The position numbers and the translations under genes are program-made. 64,000 nt of DNA, taken from positions 5,258,043 through 5,322,042 of the forward strand of contig CM077155.1 of NCBI GenBank assembly GCA_039583875.1, read 5' to 3'. The notes below the pieces were generated by a model that did no database searches, was not told the DNA's origin, and saw only the letters and a list, made by a program, of their open reading frames with translations. Positions 1-9,363 of the stretch are shown one piece after another. The DNA is from Platanthera guangdongensis. Lineage: Eukaryota; Streptophyta; Magnoliopsida; Asparagales; Orchidaceae. Positions within the stretch are counted from its first letter, which is position 1. Each line of letters begins with the position of its first letter.

Positions 1-5
1 AGAAG

Positions 6-3000
6 GTGCAGGCCGCTGTTGAGAAGGAGACTTCAACTTCATATCCGCCGGAGAGGAGCAATGCTCCTAAGGACTGGAAGAAGAATCTGAAGTGCTACCG
101 GTGTCATCAGCGTGGGCACTTCAAGCGGGACTGCAAGGTCAAACTGCAGCCTGGGCATGCTGCGGGAAAGGAGGAAGCTTGCTCGCGAAGTGAAGAAGCA
201 GAATGGGGAGGAGCTTTCATGACGGGCACTTGTGTCCGGGCCTTATCTGCTGAGGACTTCAACAGCGAGTGGATCGTCGACTCCGGGTGTGGTCATCACC
301 TCACCGGAGACAAGTCGAAGTTCACCTCCATGCAGGCTTACTCAGGTAATGAAGCTATTATCACTGCTGATAATACTGTTTATGCAGTAGAGAAGGAGGG
401 GGTCGTGTCTTTGGGTAGTGATCAGGGGCCACTCACGTTAAGGAGTGTGTATCACGTACCGGGCATGAAGAAGAACCTCTTCTCGGTGACCAATGCGGTG
501 GACGCTGGGTATCACGTTCTGTTTGGGCCAACAGACGTGAGGTTCCTTCGCAACGTATCAGCGGTGAAGGCTGATGTTGCTCATGTTGGGAGGAGGGTGA
601 AGAACTTGTTTGTTCTTTCCACCAGTGCCTATGTTGATAGAATGAGGGCCAATGATAGTGCGGCTATCTGGCATGAGAGGCTGGGGCATGTTGGCATGGA
701 CAAGCTGAAGGCGATGGCTAGTAGAAGTCTGGTGAGGGGGTTGCCGAAGTTGTCTTCCTTTGGTGATGGGCAAGTTTGTGCGGGCTGTCAATATGGAAAG
801 GCACATCGCCTTCCATTTGATAAATCACAAACAAGGAGCAAGAAACCATTGGAGTGTATTCATGGCGACCTGATGGGACCGACTGTTACTGCCAGCCTTG
901 GAGGAAGCAGATACATGCTTGTCTTGGTTGATGACTACTCAAGGTATACTTGGGTGTACTTCTTAAAGGAGAAGTCGGATGCCTTCCGTTTGTTCGTGGA
1001 GTTCAAGGAGTTGGTAGAAGGCCGGCTTGGCTTGCGGATTAAGAAGTTTAGAACTGATAACGGGGGGGGAGTTTGTCTCTTCCGAGTTTTCTAACTTCTG
1101 CAGGAAGCACGGGATCCAACGGGAGCTTACTTGTGCTCACACTCCACAACAGAATGGGGTAGCGGAGCGGAAGATCCGTCATTTGACGGAAACCTGCAAA
1201 TGCTGGCTGCATGTGAAAGATATCCCAAGGTCCTTTTGGGCGGAGGGAATGTCTTGTGCTGCTTATGTTATCAACCGGATGCCACTCAGCCCTATCAACA
1301 TGAAGACTCCTATTGAGCTGTTGCTGAAGGAGAAGCCGAGTGTTGGACACCTTCGGGTGTTCGGTTCAACTTGCTACGTGCATGTCCCGGATGCTTCACG
1401 GACAAAGCTGGATGCGAAGGCAAGGAAACTTGTCTTTGTTGGCTATGATGAGCGGAAGAAGGGATGGAAATGCATGGACCCTGTGACGAAGAAGTTCGTG
1501 GTGTCAAGAGACGTTGTCTTTGACGAGCTGACGTCATATGGAGGTGGCTCGGTGGAGCTAACCGGAAGTAGCAAGGTTGAGGAAGCACCGGTGGAGGCTG
1601 TTGAAGGCTTGGAAGAGGAGCTTGCTGTTTCACCAGCAGCTCCTGTTGCTTCGAACTCCGAGGCTGAGCCTTCTGGCTCAGGAAGCAGGGGGAGCACTGC
1701 TCAATGCTTGCCCCAGGTAGGAGTGGAGCCTGAAGAAGCAACGGAAGCCGTGAGCAAGGAGCCGTGTCTTCGGAGATCGAAGAGGGTGGTTAAGCCACCA
1801 GCTCGGTACTGTGATGGGAATGCAGTGAGCTTTGTCTCCTGCTTCTTTGCAGGTCCTCTGGATGAGCGAGAGCCTGCAAACTTCAACGAGGCCACTGGAG
1901 TGAAGGAGTGGGATGATGCCATGAAGGAAGAGATTGATGCTCTGAAGAAGAATGAAACCTGGGACCTTGTGCCCAAGGTTGATGGCGTTACTCTGGTTAC
2001 TTGCAAGTGGGTGTATAAGTTGAAGAAGAAGGCTGATGGGAGCATTGATCGGTCCAAGGCTCGCCTGGTCGCAAGAGGATTCTCACAACAGTATGGAGAA
2101 GACTATGAGGAGACATTCAGTCCAGTTGCGAAGATGACGTCTGTAAGAGTGGTGATCGCCTTGGCTGCTAGCAAGGGATGGAGGTTGTGGCAACTCGATG
2201 TGAAGAATGCCTTTCTTTACGGAGAGATTGACAAGGACATCTTCATGGATCAGCCGCTTGGTTTTGTCTCTGAAAAGCATCCGGACTATGTCTGCAAACT
2301 CAGGAAGGCTCTCTATGGGTTGAAGCAAGCTCCTCGAGCGTGGTATGGGAAGATTGCAGAGTACTTGCAATTCTATGGATACTTGGCTTCTAACTCGGAA
2401 TCAAGCTTGTTCGTCAAGAAGAAGGGAGAGCTAAGAGTCTTGGTCCTACTGTATGTGGATGACATGATCATCACAGGGAATTCGGAGGAGGAAGTAGCAA
2501 GGCTCAGGGGAGAGCTTGCTATACGCTTCGAGATGAAAGACTTGGGAGAGTTGCATCACTTTCTTGGTCTGGAAGTAGAGAGGAAGGAGTGCGGGGTTCT
2601 CATTAGCCAGAAAGGGTATGCTAATCGCATTGTGAAGCGGTTTGGCATGGGCGAAGGGAAGAAGTGCTCTACTCCACTGGAACCTGGGCTGAAGCTTCGA
2701 CAAGATGAGGGAAGGGTTCTTCATGATCCCTTGGTGTTCAGGGCTCTTGTTGGGAGCTTGATTTACCTGACGATTACAAGGCCGGATATCGCTTATGCTG
2801 TTGGCCGAGTAAGTCGGTATATGGCTGAACCAAGGTAATCTCATCTAGTGGCGGCGAAGGGAATTCTGAAGTATGTCAAGGTGACTTCTGAGATGGGACT
2901 CCTCTATGGAAGGGATGCGGAGTTTGCGTTGCTCGGGTACACGGATGCTGACTATGGCGGTGATTCGGATGATCGAAGGTCTACTTCAGGTTATGTGTTC

Positions 3001-3417
3001 ACTTGCGGATCAGCTAGCATCTCGTGGTGTAGCAAGAAGCAGGACTCGGTATCGGTTTCAACCACGGAGGCGGAGTATAAGACTTCGGCCTTGGCTGCTC
3101 GGGAAGCCGTTTGGTTGAGGAGGCTTATAGAGGATGTTCATGAAGAAGTGCAAGGGCCTACTTTACTCCGGGGTGACAATGAGAGTGCTCTCAAACTGGT
3201 AAACAATCCAGTGTGTCACGCCAGGACCAAGCATATAGAGATTGATCACCACTTCATCAGGGAGAAGGTGTTGGAGGGGTCTCTGCTGGTCGGGCATGTT
3301 CGGAGTGAAGATAATCTTGCTGACATCTTCACGAAGCCACTGTCGAAGGGGCCTTTTGAACGCTTGCGCAGCTTGCTGGGCTTGGTCACCACTTCTCACT
3401 TCAAGGGGGAGTGTTGA
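6..3417 (+). pseudogene. Copia gag-pol of element A (partial, frameshift plus stop)
   Basis: The polyprotein encodes in order: a CCHC zinc knuckle (CYRCHQRGHFKRDC, about nt 94-135), aspartic protease (VDSGCGHHLTG, near 277-310), integrase HHCC finger (HERLGH ... CAGCQYGKAH, 676-805), integrase core (HGDLMGP; RTDNGG), RT (ARLVARGFSQQYGEDY; catalytic YVDDMIITGN near 2452-2481) and RNase H (to 3417). Element E keeps one frame across the same region, so the eight-G run at 1062-1069 is a +1 frameshift mutation in the integrase, not programmed recoding. A second lesion is TAA at 2836-2838, where E has a CAA glutamine codon. The last codon and the stop are the first six bases of the 3' LTR. The element cannot make functional integrase or RT. 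Confidence 0.93.
3400..3411 (+). other. Polypurine tract of element A
   Basis: The purine run AAGGGGGAG lies immediately before the LTR TG and is read as Lys-Gly-Glu within pol. It is the expected primer site for plus-strand DNA synthesis. The same string occurs at the 3' end of C, and on the minus strand in E. Confidence 0.85.
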
Positions 3418-4320
3418 AATTTGTGAAGTGGAAGTGGGTGACGGGACAGGCCGTGCGGCCTGTGCGGACAGCCTTGGCAGACTGGGCGGACTGGGCGGAC
3501 TGAGGTTTGCGGCCTGGTGAGAAGTCTGGTGGAAGCCGGCTGTGTTCTGAGCGGGTTGTTGCATGGAGTCCGCGGTTTGATGCGGCCTGGTATCTGCGGA
3601 TAGAGAGGCTTGCGGACTGGTGCATTGCTCAGTGGCCGCGGGTGCAAGCTTGCGCTGTTGGCGAGTTGGTTCGAGTTCACGGGAAGCCTTGCGGACTGGT
3701 GTGTCCGCGGTTTGGGCTGTTGCGGACTGGGCCTTGAGCTTGGCTGAGGCCTTGTCGAGCTCAGGTGTTACAGCAGGTCTTGCTGTGGAGACCGGTTGGC
3801 GGACTGGTGTTGGAGTCCGGGAGGAAGCTGCTGCGTTGGACAAGTGCGAGGAGCTCGCGGACTGGTTGCGGTCTGTGCTAGGGTGTTTGGCGGACGGGAC
3901 CTTGTGTCCGCCATGCTCGCACTGGCCCTTGATGGTTTTGGACTTGGTCACACATTGTGCCAAGTTCATGGTGTCCGCCGTATCCGCCAAGTCCGCTGTG
4001 ACCGGGCGGACTGTTGCTGTTTGCCTTTGGTCGTGGACTTGTGGCGGATTGAGGTGTGAGTCTTGCGGACTGCCTCGGGTTGGTGCGGACAGCCATTGAA
4101 GAGGGTTTGCTGTCCTGAAGCAGTTGGAGCTTTGCGGGCTGGTGCCTTGTCCGCTTAGCTTAGGCGGACTGGAGAGGGTTCGTCAATAGTTGCCTTGCTC
4201 CTGGCGGTTTCCTTGGTATCCGGCTAAGTCCATGCGGACTCAGCGGACGGTGGTTGTATTCGCGCGGACTGAGGGTGGTGTCGCTATCTCTTGGGCGGTG
4301 ACCACACTCCTCACCTTGCC

Positions 4321-4328
4321 TATAAATA
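4321..4328 (+). promoter_or_regulatory. LTR TATA box (element A)
   Basis: TATAAATAGG, preceded by CACTCCTCACC and followed by a six-C run. The block is conserved in all LTRs of this group, with C-run length varying. Transcription is expected to start about 30 bases downstream. Confidence 0.7.
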
Positions 4329-4825
4329 GGACCCCCCTGGCACATCTACAGTAACCTAAGTAACGTGAGTGAACAGTAAATTGGGTTGGGCGAGTGCTGC
4401 GGTCTGTGTTTTCCAGTCCGCGCGGATTGTTTCAGGCTGACGGTTTGCTGTGTGCAGGTCGCGCGGATAACTTCAAGGAGCCAGGAGTTTGGCTGTGACT
4501 TCGGTCAGTGCTTGGAAGTGTGCGGTCTCTGCGGACTCAGCAGGAGGTCGCTCTGCGGCTTGTCAGTTCTGTTTCATCTTTGCCAGCTTCAATAACCTGT
4601 CCGCCGGCTTCAGGCGGGTAGGGGAGTTCCTCAGTTCAGGTTCAGCAGGACGCGAATAACGGTGTGTCCGCGCGGCCTCGCGGTCTCGGCGGACTCCGTG
4701 GTATTCGGCGGATTGCAGCATAGCTTGGGCGAGCTCAGCGGTCTCGGCGACCTCGCGGTCTCGGCGGACTGGAGTGCTGTCCGCCCGGCTTGTTTTTTGG
4801 TTCTTTCTGTTTACAGCTGTAATAC

Positions 4826-4846
4826 TAGCGAAATCATGTCTCGCTA
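4826..4846 (+). other. Conserved LTR hairpin (element A)
   Basis: Stem TAGCGA / TCGCTA closes a nine-base loop AATCATGTC. The same loop occurs in every LTR of the group, with stem changes that keep pairing. It is about 500 nt downstream of the TATA box and about 180 nt before the LTR end, directly upstream of polyadenylation-like signals. Confidence 0.65.
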
Positions 4847-5028
4847 TGTATGCCTCGGATTGTAAAGAAGTGAATGCATAATAAGACCTCCTTGTGCTTC
4901 CATTGTTTTGTTGGGTGCAATCTCTAGTCCTTGGGCTTTCCGCAGGTTCAGCGTGCGAACTGGGTAGTTCTGAAGATATTAATTTGGTGTTTGGGCTATC
5001 TTGCTGACCACGTTGAGAAAATTTAACA

Positions 5029-5269
5029 TTTAGTTTATTTGCAATATACGATATTGGATAAGTAAAAGTTTCCTTAGTTATATGTATTCAGTCAAATGCA
5101 ATTTTTGTTTGTCATTATGGCAATACAATTTATGTTTGCCATTATGGCAAGTTCATTTTTTATTTCGAACTATTTGCGGTTATGACTCTCAACACAACAT
5201 TTATTTGTCTAACATTCATCGTCAAGTTTTAAATAGTTAATCATCGCTATATAATCGAATTTAACACTT
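5029..5269. other. AT-rich spacer, nothing recognised
   Basis: Short AT-rich interval between the LTR of A and the Helitron-like block. No coding or repeat structure was seen apart from a short local repeat (TTGTTTGTCATTATGGCAA / TATGTTTGCCATTATGGCAA near 5105-5150). Confidence 0.4.
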
Positions 5270-6053
5270 TGGGCGCAGCCGCTTGAATGTGGGTGCAACC
5301 AGCTAAGAGCCAGCGAGCATGGGCGAAGCCCGTGTAGATTTGGTAAGTGTGGATGTAACCCGCTCATAGGCGGGCGCAGCCCGCTTGGATGCGGGCGCAG
5401 CCCGCCTGTATCGACGCATCGAGAACGAGCGAGTGCATCTTCGCAAGTGAACTTTGAATGTTGTCAATTCAATTGGGTGAACATCAATCTTGCACCGCAG
5501 CATTGCACCAATATAATCGCCACATCCAATATCGCCGCCCACGACAAATGTTGTTACTCACGACCAATGTTGTTGGTTTGCGGGCGAAGCCCGCATGAAT
5601 GCGGGCGCAGCCTGCAACGCCGCATCGAGAACGGACACTCCAGACGAATGTCGCCGCCCCCCGAACAATGTCGCTACCACCAAACAATGTTGTCATCCCC
5701 GAACAATGTCGCCGCCCTCGAACAGTGTCGCCACCCCCGAACATTGTTGCCTCCCCCGAACAATATCGTCGTCCACGAACAATGTCGATGCTTACGAACA
5801 ATGTCGCCGCCCACGAACAAATCGCCGCCTACGAACAATATCGCCGCCCATGACCAATATTGTCGTTGACGACACATGTTGCCATCAACGACACATGTCG
5901 TTGCCCATTTGGGATTAAATATAATAAAATTATTAAATAACTGTCGGGGACGGGCGAAGCCCGTTTGAATGCCAAGCGGGCAAAGCCCGCTTTGTTGCGG
6001 GCGAAACCCGCAACGACGCATCGAGAACGGGCGAAGCCCTTTCGAAGATGCTA

Positions 6054-6056
<3 letters not shown>
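5270..6056 (+). mobile_element. Helitron-like element, 3' end at CTAG (5' end unresolved)
   Basis: The block carries many small palindromes of the type GGGCGAAGCCCG or GGGCGCAGCCCG. It ends with a GGGCGAAGCCC hairpin at 6031-6041, 11 bases, then CTAG at 6053-6056 followed by T. That is the canonical Helitron 3' terminus (hairpin, about 10-12 nt, CTRR, insertion before T). No 5' TC terminus, Rep or helicase was identified, so it would be non-autonomous and its left limit is a guess. Confidence 0.45.
5640..5900. repeat. Minisatellite of about 24 bp, roughly 10-12 degenerate units
   Basis: Degenerate tandem units around CCCGAACAATGTCGCCGCC, inside the Helitron-like block. Units differ at many positions. 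The open frames across it reflect the periodic repeat and are not taken as genes. Confidence 0.75.

Positions 6057-6085
<29 letters not shown>
6057..6085. repeat. (TA)n microsatellite
   Basis: Uninterrupted TA dinucleotides between two convergent Helitron-like termini. Confidence 0.95.
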
Positions 6086-6087
<2 letters not shown>

Positions 6088-6669
6088 GGCTTCGCCCGTC
6101 CCCAGCGTGCTACGCCCATGACGCTGCGGGTTACGCCCGCATCAAGGCGGGTTGTGCCCGCATCAAGGCCGGTTGTTCCTGCAACATATACATATGAATA
6201 CTCAAAGAGACCGTAAAAAATATAAATCAAGATTACAATTTTTTTGTAAAAAAAATGTACGGTTTTAAGTAAAAACTATCAATTTTTTTACTCTCTCTTT
6301 CTTTCTCTCTCTTCTTCTCTTTCTCTCTCTCTCCAATTTATATATCTAAATTTTCCCTAGCCTGGCCCCTTTCCCGCCGCTCACTATCCTCTCTCTTTCT
6401 TTCTCTCTCTCCCTCTCTTTCTCTCTCTATCTCTCACGCCATACACTAAGACCGCCCTCTCTCATCTCTCTCTCCCTTTCCCCCTCCTTTTTTTCTCTCT
6501 CGAATCCCTCACCTGTCATAGGTATAGGATACCTATTCTTTTGCTTTTGTCCAGCAAAAATGATCTGATGGTGCCTGATTTCAGGAGGTCGATCCAACGG
6601 CCACACTTTCCTCCATAGATTTTAAAAGCATGACTTTTAAATGCTATTCGATATATCTTTTATAGTAGT

Positions 6670-6672
<3 letters not shown>
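6086..6672 (-). mobile_element. Helitron-like non-autonomous element, minus strand
   Basis: Read on the minus strand, it begins at 6672 with TCTACTACTATAAAAG, typical of a plant Helitron 5' end, with an A before the TC. It ends with hairpins GGGCGTAGC... and GGGCGAAGCCC near 6086-6097. No CTAG follows this hairpin, so the exact 3' end is unsure. The middle is a CT-rich tract. No coding capacity was seen. Confidence 0.45.
6286..6510. repeat. CT-rich low-complexity tract
   Basis: Long runs of TCTCTC and TTTCTCTC with few interruptions, within the minus-strand Helitron-like element. Confidence 0.9.

Positions 6673-6712
<40 letters not shown>
6672..6712. repeat. (AT)n microsatellite
   Basis: About 20 AT units directly adjoining the 5' terminus of the Helitron-like element, consistent with insertion into an AT target. 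Confidence 0.95.
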
Positions 6713-6715
<3 letters not shown>

Positions 6716-7116
6716 AGGAGTTGTTGGGATATTAAATGACAAAACTACTGACTCTTTAAAAAAAACTATTACAGAAATAATAGTCACTGACAGAAGCACA
6801 CAAAAACACTACCAAAATTCAAGCATCTAACTTTAATTGCACCCAAAAAACTTATCACAACCTTTTACATGTAAGAATGTGAGGCACAAATTTAACCCTA
6901 TCTTGAAGATGATGAAACACAAGAGACAATGAAGGGTGAGGGTGCTTTAATACCATATTAAAACTTATAAAAGTTTTAACATTCTCAATGTGGGACTAAA
7001 TATTACAGCGACTTATCAATCGAAATTCCTCATCGGACACCTTACAAAGACACCCCTCAAAACAAAACCATAATATGGACAACAAGCATGAAGCTACTTT
7101 AAATGCCTAGTAAAAA
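6713..7116. other. Intergenic sequence without recognised features
   Basis: AT-rich sequence with no supported gene or repeat. Confidence 0.4.
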
Positions 7117-7577
7117 TTATTTTGTAGGGGCAGCCTCCATAGAAACTGTGGAAGCTCTTTGTCGGCCATGCAGTTCTTTGGGGGAATATAATGCAACTGT
7201 TCTTCCCATCGAGTTCTTCAATTGCTCTCTGGCATGCCTAAGCGAAAAAAGTACATCACACGCATTGTTCTTTGCTTCTGGATTGAAGGCTGCTGGTTCT
7301 TCTGGAATGCTCACTGGAACAAGAGCCAAACTTTCTTCGACGGGACGCTTGATATCCGATTTCTCATTGGAAGATTGTCTGTTTAATTTGAAGAGTTTGG
7401 GTGTTATTTTGCGAAGTTCGTCATAAAAAAGAACATTTAAAGATTATGATGCGTCTGTCAATGCACATTTGGATGGAAAAGATCGACTGCGTTTATCCAG
7501 GCAAACTGGTCACCAAATTCTTCACTCGATGTTATTTTTATGCGTCGATGATCGAGTTTAATCCAACAATCTTCTGA
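7117..7577 (-). pseudogene. Unidentified host-gene remnant, minus strand
   Basis: On the minus strand, after a TTCTCAG acceptor-like site at about 7578, a protein-like segment is readable (SSEEFGDQFAWINAVDLFHP, around 7535-7465). After a one-base frame change and a TAA it continues as YDELRKITPKLFKLNRQ and then about 80 residues to a TAA near 7117, including SIPEEPAAFNPEAKNNACDV. Composition and length suggest real former coding sequence, not transposon pol. I do not recognise the family. It may be a captured or decayed gene fragment; neighbouring elements are Helitron-like and a MITE. Confidence 0.4.
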
Positions 7578-7780
7578 GAATTAAGATTTGTAGGAAAAAT
7601 TAGTAATTTAAGTGCTCAACACATTTGTCCAGGGTGTCTTTGCATCTCACAAGCACACCGTAAATGACAAGCTGTTTCGTTTTGAAAAGTGTCTCCTTTG
7701 GTAATTTGGATGGCATAGAAGCCATGAGGCAGCATTTTGAGGGTTTAAAACAATCAACCAAAGTAAAGGTTTACCTTTTT
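7578..7780. other. Intergenic sequence without recognised features
   Basis: No supported gene or repeat in this short interval. Confidence 0.35.
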
Positions 7781-8000
7781 GGCTTCATTTGTTTCGGCGG
7801 TGACGGGTGGATCCGGCGGGTGGAAACGGAGTGTTCGAAACGGAGGGGGGAGGTGGCTGCTCTAAACGGAGCTTTTTGGGGCGTTTCTCAAGGCTGGCGG
7901 GTGGAAACGGAGCAAACGCCGCCGGAGGTTCATTTGTTTACCCGCCTTCCGGCGGCGTTTGTCCAAAACGGAGCACTGAAACGCCCAAACAAATAGAGCC
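7781..8000. mobile_element. MITE with GGCTTCATTTGTTT terminal inverted repeats (220 bp)
   Basis: The left end GGCTTCATTTGTTTCGGCG is matched by the right end, which in reverse complement reads GGCTCTATTTGTTTGGGCG. Both ends are flanked by TTT, a possible 3-bp TSD as in PIF/Harbinger Tourist-like MITEs. The interior is G-rich with AAACGGAG repeats and has no credible ORF. Confidence 0.55.
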
Positions 8001-8091
8001 TTTATCTTTGGCATATGTGTATGTTAGCATGAATCCTGCACTATTTGGACTGATATATGATTGAAGGAAAAATACAATTCTAACCTACAAG

Positions 8092-9363
8092 TGTAAAAAT
8101 TTATGTGGGAAGCTGAAATCGAGGTCGTAGGAACACTCAACCACAATCGAATACAGGTAAAAGACAGTAGCAACAGCAACACAAGAGATTCCAACTGAAA
8201 TTAACTTCTTTTACAGGACGAGACATACATTGCAAGACATGATTAACAATATATCAAGGGAAACAGAAAAACTGGCACAAGAAGTAAACCGCGCGGACAG
8301 ATATCTGTAACCGCACAAGCCGCCTAACCGCCAGCCGAGTCCGCCGAGACCGCCGAAGCCGCCGAACCGCGACTAACCGCGTGGACTGCTGTTACTGAAT
8401 GCTGATGGAGCCCGAACAGAACCCGCTGATGGATCGGGCAAACTGCTCTGCTAATCTGCAAATCCGAGGAAGAGATTTAGTCGCTGAGGCCGCGACTAGC
8501 TGCTAACCGCTGACTGTATCCGCAAATTGTTCCACACCAAACTTCCGCTAGTCGCCAAGCCACCTGGTGTTAGTCGCACAGCCTGCACAGAACCAACTTC
8601 TTTTGTCGCAACGGTTAGAAAACCGTAACCGCAAAATCAAGCGCGAGCTCGTTCTTACTGTTCACTGCTTATTTATGATGAGTCGAGGGGTCCTATTTGA
8701 TGTGAGGAGGAATGCCTTCACCACCAACACCGATAGGAAAACCTCACATCAATCCCGTCGGCTAACACATTGTATCCGCACAGCGCGGACACCAACACCT
8801 ATTCGCTAGGTCGCACCATCGACAAGGTCAGATAGACAACCAGTCCTCCAACCCTGTGGATACTGCTATAGGACTGCACATCCTGCAGCCCGTGACTTGG
8901 ACAAAATCCGTGTTCAGCCAATACTACCGAACTTGGCGAATACCTGAGAAGTCCGCAAACCAGGCGAACTCGGCGAGCTAAGCTGGACTTAGTCCCCCAG
9001 ACCAAGTCCATCAACTGAGCGATCTCCGAGAACCTGCATCACCTGATACCGAGATTGCACCCTACTGAACAACTATAGTCCGCGATATCTACCTGCATTC
9101 TTGCGATCAAGAGAACCTGCCAAACTTGGCGACCCCCAAAGGAGTCTGCCACTACCCGCGAATAAACAAACATATCCGACCGGTTACTCCACAGGAGTGC
9201 TTGCTGGTCCAGACCACCAGAGAAGAACCACAGCTGAAACCGGCAGTCCGACTAGGCTATCCTCCAAAGCTATCCGCCTAGTCCGCGCGGTCTCTGCGGT
9301 CTCTGCGGACTGCCCATTCAGTCCGCCCAACTTCCACCGCTTCCCACTTCAACAATTTCAACA
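8092..9363 (-). repeat. 3' LTR of element B (1272 bp)
   Basis: On the + strand it begins TGTAAAAATTTATGTGGG and ends AATTTCAACA; in element sense it starts TGTTGAAATTG. It carries the shared hairpin at 8226-8253. The position of the main TATA box, intact in the partner LTR, reads TATTTGAT on the + strand here, so the box is lost in this copy. Confidence 0.92.
8226..8253 (-). other. Conserved LTR hairpin (element B, 3' LTR)
   Basis: In element sense the arms are TATATTGTTA and TTGCAATGTA around the loop ATCATGTC. There are ten pairing positions with two G-U pairs and one mismatch. Confidence 0.55.

Larger units (their letters stand above)
1..5028 (+). mobile_element. Copia element A, 5'-truncated by window edge
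   Basis: A Ty1/copia LTR retrotransposon on the + strand, entered in the middle of gag. The domain order is gag zinc knuckle, protease, integrase, reverse transcriptase, RNase H, polypurine tract, 3' LTR, which is the copia order (integrase before RT). The 5' LTR and the gag start lie outside the window, so no TSD can be checked; the five bases after the LTR are TTTAG. It is the same family as element E at 37358-44902 and close to element C. Coding capacity is broken by one frameshift and one stop. Confidence 0.95.
3412..5028 (+). repeat. 3' LTR of element A (1617 bp)
   Basis: Begins TGTTGAAATT and ends TTTAACA, matching the LTRs of C and E end to end by eye. The first two thirds are crowded with GCGGAC and its complement GTCCGC. 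A TATA box is at 4321, a conserved hairpin at 4826-4846 and TTGTAAAG with AATAAG polyadenylation-like signals just after it. Confidence 0.92.

Noticed and set aside
1060..1072. Programmed frameshift in Copia A at the G run
   Set aside because: Elements C and E have a single frame here with five Gs or fewer, and the site is in the middle of the integrase core, so it is a mutation.
3620..4099. Long open frames inside LTRs (also 38202-38765 and 44078-44641)
   Set aside because: They follow the GCGGAC-rich composition of the LTR, change frame between copies and lack any domain. The same positions in sibling LTRs are not conserved as protein.
5640..5900. Possible CRISPR-like array
   Set aside because: Units are contiguous and degenerate with no unique spacers, in a plant genome context.
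5447..5918. Overlapping frames on both strands rich in Arg, Pro and Asn
   Set aside because: Produced by the 24-bp minisatellite.
7103..7426. Plus-strand open frame opposite the gene remnant
   Set aside because: The minus strand has the protein-like composition and the acceptor-like site; the plus frame is its shadow.
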